This document shows positions 56,085 to 63,810 of a DNA stretch of 64,000 nucleotides, in pieces (the first letter of the stretch is position 1; every line of letters starts with the position of its first letter). The stretch is from Spirochaetota bacterium (GTDB lineage: Bacteria > Spirochaetota > UBA4802 > JAFGDQ01), in NCBI GenBank assembly GCA_034190085.1, contig JAXHTS010000048.1, positions 64,782 through 128,781 on the forward strand, in the 5' to 3' direction. The notes below the pieces were generated by a model. The model was not told the origin of the DNA. It ran no database searches and saw nothing but the letters and a program-made list of their open reading frames with translations. The position numbers and the translations under genes were made by a program.

Positions 56085-57818
56085 CTACATGCCATACTTC
56101 TCTTTAACATCAGCCCTTCGTATCTTCCCTACCGGATTTAGAGGGATATTATCTACAAATACAACTGTTTTAGGTTTCTTAAATCCTGTCATTTTATCTC
56201 TACACCAATCTATCAGCTCGCTTTCATTCATCTTTTCTCCCTCAACCAATTCAACAACAGCCCTGACAGCCTTCCCCCAGGTTTCATCCGGCACACCAAT
56301 TACACATGAATGCAACACCTTCGGATGGGACTGCAATATCTCTTCAACCTCATGCGGATACACCTTCTCGCCCCCGGTTGAGATGGTCTCCTTTTTTCTA
56401 TCAACAATCATTAGATCACCATCCTCATCAAAATATCCAAGATCGCCGGAATGAAACCACCCTCCTTCCATCACCTTTGCAGTCCCCTCTGAGTCTTTAT
56501 AATATTCCCTCATTACAGTGTCACTCTGATAGCAAATTTCTCCCACCTCACCCGGAGCCGCCTTCTCTCCATTCTCATTTATAATTTGTACATTAACCCC
56601 TGTAAGAGGCGTCCCGACAGCTCTATCCTTAAGTCCATCAACAGATGAATCAATTCTCATAGAGGTTACAGGCGTCATTTCAGTCTGTCCAAATCCATCA
56701 ATTATTATTGAATGGGGGAAGGATTCCAATATTCTCCTCTTCAGTTTAGCTGGATTTATACCGGCCCCTGTCATCGCCATCTTTACAGAGGTCGTATCAT
56801 ATTTTCCAAATTCAGGATAATCCAGCACCATTTTCCATTGAGTAGGGACAAAACCAACCATATGAGGCCTCTCCCTTTCAATTATCTCTAGGGCCTCCTT
56901 CGGATCAAAACTGGCCATACTTCGCAGTATACACCTGGGAGGTGATCCAGTGATTGGACCTACTATCAACATTACATAGTTTGCCATATGAAATAGCGGC
57001 ATATTGGTAAATGCTGAATGACCACCCGTCAATCTCTGTAATAATGGCGCAATGGGGGTTCCAAAGGTTTTCGGCATTGTGCTTGAAATCATCTTCCCAA
57101 TCATAGACCTTACAATAGTCAAGCTCATCACCTTTAATAATAGTTTTCCAATCAAAGACTTTGGTTCGCCAGACATTCGCTTGAAATCAACCCTCGGATC
57201 AGCAATCAGTCTAGCTAAGAGATCGCTAAACATAAATTCAGCCATCTTCCAAAAATTATCATAGGTCAGCACCACCCCCTTTGGCATCCCTGTTGTCCCC
57301 CCAGTAAAGGAGATCGTGCAAATATCATCCCCAAAAACCTCCACTGATGGATCAGTGGAGGGATGTTTGCTGATCATCTCTTCATATTCTAAAAAATTAT
57401 CGGATATTTTGGTTTCTCCCCTTTTTATACAGATAAAATTTTTAATACTACCTAATCTTGGCAATGCCTCTTCGACAACCTCCATATATTGATCCTCAAA
57501 TATAAATAATATAGAGTCGGATTTTTCTACTTGATATTCGATCTCCCTTGCCACAAATTTAAAATTCATTGGGATCGGTATTGCCCCGATCTTTTGGAGA
57601 GCGTAATTAGCCTCAAAAAACTCGGGACAATCATGAAACATTATAATAGCATGATCACCCTTTGCAATGCCCAATTCCCGTAAGGCATTCCCTAACCTAT
57701 TCACCCTTTCATCCAATTCCTTCCAGGTAATGTTCCTATCCCCATAGGTCACTACAATGCCATTGGGATTATACCTAACCATATTGGAAAGCAACTTACC
57801 ATAACTCTTCTTAGACAT
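56085..57818 (-). CDS. Acyl-CoA synthetase (AMP-dependent ligase)
   Basis: The 577-residue enzyme of the ANL superfamily activates a carboxylic acid, probably a fatty acid, as adenylate then CoA thioester. The P-loop region is ISFTGGTTGMPKGVVLTYDN. The A5 motif is DGFGQTEMTP. The hinge and C-terminal part have GWFHSGDLGYFDEDGD, DRKKETISTGGEKVYPHEVE and the catalytic Lys in NPVGKIRRADVKEKYGM. I chose the ATG at 57816-57818, with GGGGGG upstream; a GTG ten codons earlier lacks a site. The substrate cannot be read from sequence. Confidence 0.9.
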   Translation of the reverse strand: MSKKSYGKLLSNMVRYNPNGIVVTYGDRNITWKELDERVNRLGNALRELGIAKGDHAIIMFHDCPEFFEANYALQKIGAIPIPMNFKFVAREIEYQVEKSDSILFIFEDQYMEVVEEALPRLGSIKNFICIKRGETKISDNFLEYEEMISKHPSTDPSVEVFGDDICTISFTGGTTGMPKGVVLTYDNFWKMAEFMFSDLLARLIADPRVDFKRMSGEPKSLIGKLLLKVMSLTIVRSMIGKMISSTMPKTFGTPIAPLLQRLTGGHSAFTNMPLFHMANYVMLIVGPITGSPPRCILRSMASFDPKEALEIIERERPHMVGFVPTQWKMVLDYPEFGKYDTTSVKMAMTGAGINPAKLKRRILESFPHSIIIDGFGQTEMTPVTSMRIDSSVDGLKDRAVGTPLTGVNVQIINENGEKAAPGEVGEICYQSDTVMREYYKDSEGTAKVMEGGWFHSGDLGYFDEDGDLMIVDRKKETISTGGEKVYPHEVEEILQSHPKVLHSCVIGVPDETWGKAVRAVVELVEGEKMNESELIDWCRDKMTGFKKPKTVVFVDNIPLNPVGKIRRADVKEKYGM

Positions 57819-57916
57819 ATTTCCCCCCGCAATATTATAATCAACCACCTAGATGAAGTACTTTTTAAATTATACTAACTATTTCACAATAGAGAATGAT
57901 ATAATTATAGACAATA

Positions 57917-57937
57917 ATTTTACTTGTTAAGTAAAAT
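57917..57937. promoter_or_regulatory. Inverted repeat, likely operator
   Basis: ATTTTACTT-gtt-AAGTAAAAT is a perfect 9-bp inverted repeat with a 3-nt spacer in the divergent region between the acyl-CoA ligase and der. It looks like a dimeric repressor site, about 100 nt upstream of the ligase start. Confidence 0.5.
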
Positions 57938-57941
57938 AGCA

Positions 57942-57961
57942 ACAATATAATTTTATATTGT
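57942..57961. promoter_or_regulatory. Second inverted repeat, adjacent
   Basis: ACAATATAA-tt-TTATATTGT is a perfect 9-bp inverted repeat with a 2-nt spacer, 4 nt from the previous one. It may be another operator or part of the same one. Confidence 0.45.
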
Positions 57962-58110
57962 TTATATATGATTTTTCTCGAAAATTACTCTTCATACCTA
58001 GAGATCTATGGACTGTAATTAACAATGTTGAGTAACAATATTTGAGAGATCTATCCTTGTCAGGGACCACATCAATATTATCATTCTATTCTTGAAGTAA
58101 GCTTATAAAA

Positions 58111-59421
58111 ATGTCAAAGAAGTTACCCATAGCAACAATCATAGGCAGACAAAACGTAGGGAAATCAACCCTGTTTAATGCCCTAATACGAGAGAGAAGG
58201 GCAATAGTCGACCCCCTACCAGGATTAACCAGGGATATTATCACCTATTCCATAAACTACAAATCAGTCTCCTTTATTATTTCAGACACGCCTGGTTTAG
58301 ATATTAATAAATCCTCTGAACTATCTCAATCAATAATTGAAAATGCCAGAAATCATCTGAAGAGATCATCTGTAATTATTTTTTTAATGGAAAATCCATC
58401 CCCATTCCCCTTTGACCTAGATCTTTCGAGATTTATCAGGAAGCTCTCTCTTCCCACAATTGTAACAGTAAACAAGATGGATACAAATACTGATCTTGAG
58501 AATATGACAAATTTTTATGAAATGGGCTACACCGATATCCTCCCTATCTCCGCCCTTAAAAAGATGAATATAGATATGCTTCTTGATAAGATAACAGATA
58601 TCCTACCTGTGAAAAGGTTATCCACTGACAATACAGATTTAAAAATATCTATTGTAGGGAGGCCAAACTCCGGAAAATCAACACTACTAAATTCACTATT
58701 AGGATATGAAAGGGCAATAGTTTCTGATATACCAGGCACAACTAGAGATGCGATTGATGAGGACATATCATTCCATGGGAAGAGGATTCGGGTTATTGAT
58801 ACGGCGGGTTTGAAGAAAAAAAGCCGAATAAAGGGGAATGAACAATTCTATTCAATGAGGCGCACGATCGATTCAATAAATAGATCCGATGTAGTAATTC
58901 ACCTCATTGACGCGACCATTGGACTGACAGAAACAGATAAAAAGATATCAGATGAAATACTAAAGGCAAATAAACCAATAATTATCTCTATAAATAAATG
59001 GGATGCTGTGAATAAGGACACAAAAACCTTTGAAGAGTATAAGGAAAAAATAATCTATCAATACTATAGGGCAATTGACTTCCCCATTATGTCAATCTCA
59101 GCATTGGAGAGGATCCGAATTCACAAGCTAATGACAACAGCCCTGGAATTATCTGAAAAATCAAAAATGAAAATTGAGACCTCCAAGCTTAACGACATTA
59201 TTCAGAATATCCAGAAGATGAGGCTTACCCCCCAAATAGGTAGATCCATGAAAATATACTATGCAACTCAAATAAGCACAACACCCCCTCAGTTTAAGTT
59301 ATTTGTGAATAATCATAAACTCTTTAAAAGGGATGTCATAAGATTTCTACAAAAGGCGCTGCAGGAGAGATTAGACCTAAAGGGGATACCGATCATACTA
59401 AGGATTCATGACAGAAGATGA
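58111..59421 (+). CDS. der: Ribosome assembly GTPase Der (EngA)
   Basis: The 436-residue protein has two tandem G domains. The first has GRQNVGKSTLFNAL, DTPGLD and NKMD. The second (from about 180) has GRPNSGKSTLLNSL, DTAGLKKKSRIKG and NKWD. A C-terminal KH-like domain follows (about 350-436, with LFVNNHKLFKRDVIRFLQKA). It acts in 50S ribosome maturation. No clear ribosome binding site precedes the ATG. It converges with recR, with 3 nt between the stops. Confidence 0.96.
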   Translation: MSKKLPIATIIGRQNVGKSTLFNALIRERRAIVDPLPGLTRDIITYSINYKSVSFIISDTPGLDINKSSELSQSIIENARNHLKRSSVIIFLMENPSPFPFDLDLSRFIRKLSLPTIVTVNKMDTNTDLENMTNFYEMGYTDILPISALKKMNIDMLLDKITDILPVKRLSTDNTDLKISIVGRPNSGKSTLLNSLLGYERAIVSDIPGTTRDAIDEDISFHGKRIRVIDTAGLKKKSRIKGNEQFYSMRRTIDSINRSDVVIHLIDATIGLTETDKKISDEILKANKPIIISINKWDAVNKDTKTFEEYKEKIIYQYYRAIDFPIMSISALERIRIHKLMTTALELSEKSKMKIETSKLNDIIQNIQKMRLTPQIGRSMKIYYATQISTTPPQFKLFVNNHKLFKRDVIRFLQKALQERLDLKGIPIILRIHDRR

Positions 59422-59424
59422 TGA

Positions 59425-60024
59425 TCATATCTCCACCCTCCCAATAAGGGATTTGACAATCGTAGCGCTATCAGCATACTCCAATTCAGAACCAACAGGA
59501 AGGCCGTGAGCAATCCTCATAACCCTAACGCCTATTGGTTTCAACACCTGTGATAGATATAGACTGGTCGCATCCCCCTCAATGGTTGGATTTGTCGCTA
59601 TAATGACCTCCCGCACCCCCCCATTCTTGCATCTATGCAAAAATGAATCTATATTCAGTTCATCAGGCCCAATGCCATTTAACGGAGATATTACCCCCCT
59701 TAGCACATGGTAAACCCCACGATATTCCATTGTCTTTTCGATCGTTAGGATGTCCTTTGCTTCCTCAACAACGCATATCAGATCTCCATCCCTGCTTGCA
59801 TCCGAGCATATTGAACACACATCCCCATCCGATATTCCGCTACAGATCTTGCAGGAGGTAATATTTCTCTTCAACTCAACGATAGCCCTTGATATTCTCT
59901 CCGCATCATCATAGGGGATTTTCAGAATGTGAAAAGCGAGTCTACTGGCACTCTTTGGACCTATTCCAGGAAGCCTTGAAAACTCCTTAATCAATTCATC
60001 TAAATATTTAGAAGGACTTTTCAT
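59425..60024 (-). CDS. recR: Recombination mediator RecR
   Basis: RecR is the RecF-pathway mediator that helps load RecA at gaps. The 199-residue length is standard. It has the helix-hairpin-helix SRLPGIGPKSASRLAFHIL, the four-cysteine zinc motif CKICSGISDGDVCSIC and a Toprim domain with ICVVEEAKDILTIEKTMEY and NPTIEGDATSLYL. Together with ybaB and dnaX it makes the conserved dnaX-ybaB-recR block. Confidence 0.97.
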   Translation of the reverse strand: MKSPSKYLDELIKEFSRLPGIGPKSASRLAFHILKIPYDDAERISRAIVELKRNITSCKICSGISDGDVCSICSDASRDGDLICVVEEAKDILTIEKTMEYRGVYHVLRGVISPLNGIGPDELNIDSFLHRCKNGGVREVIIATNPTIEGDATSLYLSQVLKPIGVRVMRIAHGLPVGSELEYADSATIVKSLIGRVEI

Positions 60025-60047
60025 AAGTATATTCTATTATAAAATAT

Positions 60048-60374
60048 CTATTTCAAGAAATCACTAAGGCCAGGGATGTTAATTCCTCCAGTAATCTTTG
60101 CCATCTCCTCTTCAGCGTATCCCTTACTCTTATCTATTGCAGAATTAACCGCTGACATTATGGACTTCTCAATTCTATCTTTATCCGCATTATCAAATAG
60201 CTTTGAGTCAATCTTAATATTCATCAGCTTAAACTCCCCACTCACAACCGCTCTTATAGAACCATCATCACTCTCGCCCTCAATCTCGATCTTTTTAAGT
60301 CTCTTTTGTATCTTTTTGAGTTCCTTTTGCATCTTCATAATTTGACCAACGTCTCCCAATCCCTTTAACATCAT
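60048..60374 (-). CDS. ybaB: YbaB/EbfC nucleoid-associated protein
   Basis: This 108-residue DNA-binding protein of the YbaB/EbfC family forms tweezer-like dimers. It starts MMLKGLGDVGQIMKMQKELK and has a central VSGEFKLMNIKIDSKL. It lies between dnaX and recR, as in most bacteria, with a 4-nt overlap with the dnaX stop and 23 nt before recR. Confidence 0.95.
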   Translation of the reverse strand: MMLKGLGDVGQIMKMQKELKKIQKRLKKIEIEGESDDGSIRAVVSGEFKLMNIKIDSKLFDNADKDRIEKSIMSAVNSAIDKSKGYAEEEMAKITGGINIPGLSDFLK

Positions 60375-61654
60375 TTATCTCCTTTTTCAATTATTTGACC
60401 TTGAAACACTTCCCTTATCCTTTCAACCACTGAATTGGATTTATCCAATCCTGTCTCCATTTTATCCTTTTTATCCTCTCCATGAGAGGATGGAGGAGCG
60501 CCAAGAGACTCATTGCCCTTAGATGCTTCCTCAAGTTTTTTTAGAATGGCCGCAATCGATGGCCCCTTCTTCACATTGATCATATCAAGAAGGGCCATCT
60601 CCAGGCTTATCCTCTCATTAAATGAAAACCTTAAATCACTCATGAGTTCGCTTGCTATCCTGAACAATACGCTCAACTCCTCATCGCAGAATAGGTTTGC
60701 AGCATCCTTTATTCGATCCATCTCGTCATCAGAAAACCCTAATATATCCTTAACGGAGACTCCACAGCCTACCAGTCTCAATGTTCTCAAGATATCGATA
60801 AATCCTGTAACATACCCATTGATGTCAGCCCCGAGTGTTACTATACGGTCAACCTCACTCATTGTCTGCTTTGCATCCAGGCTTCCGATATACCTCAATA
60901 GGCTAAGATAACTCTCGAGCGGCATCACCCCTAGAATAGCTAATGCGTCAGACTCATCAATCTCACCCTCAGAGAAGGCTATTAATTGATCAATTAGAGA
61001 CTGGGCATCACGCATGGAACCCTCTGATGCCCTGGCTATTTGATAGAGGGCTCCCTCAAGGATATTATATCCCTCACTCTCCACAATACGCTTCAAGTGA
61101 TCCACAATAAATTCATTGGGAATTTTTTTAAATGAATACTTCTGGCATCGCGATAAAATTGTCTCAGGTATGCGATGGATCTCTGTTGTCGCAAACACAA
61201 AAACAACATGCCGCGGAGGCTCTTCAAGGGTTTTCAAGAGAGCGTTAAAGGCCTCCTTAGTAAGCATGTGAACTTCATCAATAATATATATCTTGTATCT
61301 ACATTTGATTGGGGCAAAATTTACATTCTCCCTCAACTCCCGTACATCCTCAATCCCTCTATTGGATGCCCCATCTATCTCAATAACATCAAAGGAAGAG
61401 CCTTGCCTTATCTCTACACAATTTTCACATTTGCCGCAGGGGGAATCTGTCAGGCCAGTATTACAGTTCAATGCCTTTGAGAGCACCCTCGCCATTGTGG
61501 TTTTTCCAACACCCTTGGGCCCAGCGAATAGATAAGCGTGAGACACCCTCCCCTTTTTAATGCTATTTCTTATGGTTCTTGAGATATGATTCTGGAAGAT
61601 AATCTCATCGAAATTTTGAGGACGCCATTTTCTGGCAATTACCTGATATGTCAT
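60371..61654 (-). CDS. dnaX: DNA polymerase III subunit gamma/tau, short form
   Basis: DnaX is the clamp-loader ATPase. The 427-residue protein has Walker A GPKGVGKTTMARVLSKALNC, the zinc motif CGKCENC, Walker B IIDEVHMLTKEAFNAL, sensor 1 FATTEIHRIPETILSRCQKY and domain III to about 360. The C-terminal tail is short and charged with no tau extension. No A-rich slippage site was noted. It may produce only gamma, so coupling to DnaB and the alpha subunit could differ from E. coli. Confidence 0.93.
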   Translation of the reverse strand: MTYQVIARKWRPQNFDEIIFQNHISRTIRNSIKKGRVSHAYLFAGPKGVGKTTMARVLSKALNCNTGLTDSPCGKCENCVEIRQGSSFDVIEIDGASNRGIEDVRELRENVNFAPIKCRYKIYIIDEVHMLTKEAFNALLKTLEEPPRHVVFVFATTEIHRIPETILSRCQKYSFKKIPNEFIVDHLKRIVESEGYNILEGALYQIARASEGSMRDAQSLIDQLIAFSEGEIDESDALAILGVMPLESYLSLLRYIGSLDAKQTMSEVDRIVTLGADINGYVTGFIDILRTLRLVGCGVSVKDILGFSDDEMDRIKDAANLFCDEELSVLFRIASELMSDLRFSFNERISLEMALLDMINVKKGPSIAAILKKLEEASKGNESLGAPPSSHGEDKKDKMETGLDKSNSVVERIREVFQGQIIEKGDK

Positions 61655-61774
61655 GTACTTTCTTTGATGAATTTAGCCAAAATCTTGTTATATCAGAAAT
61701 ATTGATCTACCCTATCACATTGCACATTAGCATTGTAATTGAGATTATGCCTACAGGTGCAGTTCTGCTGCTAC

Positions 61775-61787
61775 TATGCCCGGCATA
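61775..61787. promoter_or_regulatory. 13-bp palindrome upstream of dnaX
   Basis: TATGCC-C-GGCATA is a perfect palindrome with one central base, about 120 nt before the dnaX start on the side towards tRNA-Ser. It looks like a protein-binding site; no known family assigned. Confidence 0.35.
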
Positions 61788-61813
61788 TCAATAATCCTAA
61801 CTGTAAAATGATT

Positions 61814-61898
61814 CGGAGAAGGAGGGATTCGAACCCTCGGTAGCTTGCACTACACACGGTTTCCAACCGTGCTCCTTCGACCACTCAGACACTTCTCC
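61814..61898 (-). tRNA. tRNA-Ser (GGA)
   Basis: The acceptor stem GGAGAAG pairs with CTTCTCC. The anticodon stem CACGG-TTGGAAA-CCGTG carries GGA. There is a long variable arm as expected for serine, the T arm is GAGGGTTCGAATCCCTC, and the discriminator is G. It is 85 nt and CCA is not encoded. Confidence 0.97.
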
Positions 61899-61991
61899 AT
61901 TTGGTAAATTCTATAATAATGGCAGGAAATCCCTGCAATTTATTTAGAACTAACATCATCTGTTCTGTAAATAAAAAAAAGCATATGTGGT

Positions 61992-62020
61992 TTATTAAAA
62001 ATACTCAATAGCATTGTCAA
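61992..62020 (-). promoter_or_regulatory. Promoter of tRNA-Ser (GGA)
   Basis: On the minus strand TTGACA (62020-62015) and TAATAA (61997-61992) are 17 nt apart, giving a leader of about 90 nt before the tRNA. Confidence 0.45.
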
Positions 62021-62049
62021 CAAACAAACATCCACTTTTAAGGAAAATA

Positions 62050-62135
62050 CGGAGAGAGAGGGATTCGAACCCTCGGAGGAATTACTCCTCAACGATTTTC
62101 GAGACCGTCCCATTCGACCACTCTGGCATCTCTCC
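62050..62135 (-). tRNA. tRNA-Ser (CGA)
   Basis: The acceptor stem GGAGAGA pairs with TCTCTCC. The anticodon stem-loop ACGGT-CTCGAAA-ATCGT carries CGA (one G-U pair). The long variable arm includes GAGGAGTAATTCCTC, the T arm is GAGGGTTCGAATCCCTC, and the discriminator is G. It is 86 nt with no encoded CCA. Confidence 0.96.
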
Positions 62136-62148
62136 ACAGGTTGTTTGA

Positions 62149-62177
62149 ATTAGCATGATGATTGACCAATCTGTAAA
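62149..62177 (-). promoter_or_regulatory. Promoter of tRNA-Ser (CGA)
   Basis: On the minus strand TTTACA (62177-62172) and GCTAAT (62154-62149) are 17 nt apart. The expected start is about 7 nt upstream of the tRNA 5' end. Confidence 0.4.
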
Positions 62178-62597
62178 GAATTTTTTGATAAAATAATCCT
62201 ATGTTAAGGGATACCTTTATCCACTAGGCGCATATTTTCAGGCTATCCTAGAGATACTATCAAGGGCTATCCCCCCTCCACTATCTCTACTAAAATAGAC
62301 CCATAATAATTACCTTATGATTGCTAAATCAATAATACTTTGATAAAGATGTATACTAAAAGATAAATATTCTCCCTGCTGAAGGCGCAGAGGAATATTT
62401 ATCTTTTAGTCTGATGTGTTAGTTACAAGATATTCTTCTCTTTTTGAGTACTCAACATAAATAGACCAATACTGGAAAGCTTTCTTCCATCATTTTATAA
62501 ACACTCTCACTTGAAAATGAAGGAGTTATGGTCTATAGGTTGTAGTAAGTAAAATCTTTGAGGTAATAACATTTCAATGAGGTTAATTTAATAAATT
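62178..62597. other. Gene-poor stretch between tRNA-Ser and the small HTH gene
   Basis: About 420 nt without a gene. The only clear structure is the 18-bp inverted repeat at 62355-62410. The rest is AT-rich and unremarkable. Confidence 0.35.
62355..62410. repeat. Perfect 18-bp inverted repeat with 20-nt loop
   Basis: ACTAAAAGATAAATATTC (62355-62372) and its exact reverse complement (62393-62410) flank a more GC-rich loop. Both strands could form the hairpin. It could be a terminator, a small RNA or a tiny mobile element; no gene overlaps it. Confidence 0.7.
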
Positions 62598-62741
62598 TTA
62601 ATAAAATCCTTGATATTCATCTCTAATAATTCGATGTTTTCTTCGATAATACTTGACAATAGTGGGCTTGATCATTAAATAGTTCGCTATGATTCTATCA
62701 GGCCAACCAAATTCTAAAAGACGTAGAATAGATCTTTTCAT
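62598..62741 (-). CDS. Small helix-turn-helix-like protein (47 aa)
   Basis: The 47-residue product starts at an ATG preceded by GGAGG with 7-nt spacing, a very good site. It is basic and has LEFGWPDRIIANYLMIKPTI followed by VKYYRRKHR, the pattern of a helix-turn-helix with a basic recognition helix (a W-x-D-R-x-I-A-x-x-L start). A longer 72-codon frame starts upstream (62816), but its ATG has no comparable site. It may be a tiny regulator or a fragment of a resolvase or transposase DNA-binding domain. The function is not known. Confidence 0.5.
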   Translation of the reverse strand: MKRSILRLLEFGWPDRIIANYLMIKPTIVKYYRRKHRIIRDEYQGFY

Positions 62742-63322
62742 AATCCAACCTCCATGTATTTTTGTATATAGTTCCTTCATGTTGAGTATATCTAATAAAT
62801 CATAAAAATCAATCATTTTTCAAAAAATTTTTTTTTAAAAATGTCACAACTCAAAAAGTGGCTATAGTTTTGCATATGAGAAAGGAGCGATTCTGTGTAT
62901 GCATTAATTACAAATATTCGCACAAAGGCGCAGAGTCACAAGGAATTGTAAGAGAGAATGGAAGGGAGATATAAAACAAAATCTTTGTATCATTGTGTGA
63001 GAATAAAAACTTATTACCCGACAACGCATACAACCTCTACTCCGGGACAGGGAGGCTGGCTCACATGTTGTTCTGAATGGCGTTTGCCGGGATGCATTGC
63101 TCCCTTGCAGGATGATAGAGTTGAGAGATCGGGTTGCAAAGAGGACAAGGGAGAGAAGCATGGCTATTGACAGATACCGGTTATTGTGATACACTATTTA
63201 CCTAATAGTCTAATTACTTCCGTGCTTATGTACACTGCCTCATAGAGGATAATCCTTTATCTTTTTCAGATAAGGATAAAATAAAAACCCTCGCAAAAGT
63301 ATATAAAAGGAGGTGATTAAAG
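62742..63322. other. Gene-poor region with atypical composition
   Basis: About 580 nt. The right part is less AT-rich than the rest and includes a GCGCAGAGTCACAAGGA stretch (around 62929) of a kind seen as scattered repeats in some genomes. Two overlapping frames on opposite strands (62904-63194 and 62958-63170) lack start signals and family content and are not called. A hairpin with one bulge (ATCCTTTATCT/AGATAAGGAT, about 63250-63275) lies upstream of the next gene. Confidence 0.35.
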
Positions 63323-63664
63323 ATGGCCAAGAGATCCTTTGCAGATATAATCAATCAATATCAAATATTGATTTCCGGATTAAAGAAGAACGAGAACGAG
63401 CTTTCCCTGCCAATAGCGATTCCGGATTTTGAGGAGCATGTATCAGATGCCGTGGAAAAAGACAGGCAGCAGGAGGATTTAAAGGCACAGTTGCAGCAAT
63501 CCACAGAACAGCTTACAAACTTGATAAAGGACCTGAAAGAGGAATCATCAAGGCTGACAAGCGCTATTTATTCCTACTACGGCAAAAAGTCTGAGAAGCT
63601 CGAAGAATTTGGCATAAAACCATGGAAAAAGAGCGGCAGGAAGGGTAACAGAAGGGCTCATTAG
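63323..63664 (+). CDS. Small coiled-coil hypothetical protein
   Basis: The 113-residue protein has an excellent ribosome binding site (AAAGGAGGTGA). The sequence is a short N-terminal helix (FADIINQYQILISGLKKN), then a long coiled coil (about 45-90, QQEDLKAQLQQSTEQLTNLI), then a conserved-looking GKKSEKLEEFGIKPWKK and a basic tail. I recall a family of short coiled-coil proteins with a GxKSExLxEFGIxP tail present in several copies in environmental genomes, but cannot verify this. It is richer in GC than most genes here, suggesting acquisition. Confidence 0.75.
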   Translation: MAKRSFADIINQYQILISGLKKNENELSLPIAIPDFEEHVSDAVEKDRQQEDLKAQLQQSTEQLTNLIKDLKEESSRLTSAIYSYYGKKSEKLEEFGIKPWKKSGRKGNRRAH

Positions 63665-63673
63665 AATAATATG

Positions 63674-63810
63674 TGGGGTTGTCTAAAAGTATTTCATTCC
63701 GGTTACAGAAAAACGGAATGCCGGAATCAAAATAAGTAAAATAATGTATATATTTGAGATTCCTGTATTCTTAGATCCCGCACAGGTGAATGACTTTTTG
63801 TACAACCCCA
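63674..63810. mobile_element. MITE-like element with terminal inverted repeats
   Basis: The left end TGGGGTTGTCTAAAAGT (63674-63690) and right end ACTTTTTGTACAACCCCA (63793-63810) are inverted repeats with two to three mismatches, bounding a 137-bp non-coding element. It contains an internal CATTCCG/CGGAATG hairpin. The repeat sequence resembles ends of IS elements, but no transposase is present. Confidence 0.6.

Noticed and set aside
61655..61813. Signal recognition particle RNA (ffs), often found between tRNA-Ser and dnaX
   Set aside because: The gap has some inverted repeats and an AGCAGC, but not the conserved GGAA-loop and asymmetric bulge of SRP RNA.
61940..62137. 65-codon minus-strand frame covering tRNA-Ser (CGA)
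   Set aside because: It is formed by the tRNA sequence itself (reads RCQSGRMGRSRKSLRSNSSE-type translation commonly produced by serine tRNA genes).
62904..63194. 96-codon minus-strand frame, with a 70-codon plus-strand frame overlapping it
   Set aside because: The two overlap on opposite strands; neither has a good ribosome binding site nor a recognisable domain, and both are rich in Cys, Arg and Ser as expected for chance frames in repeat-like DNA.
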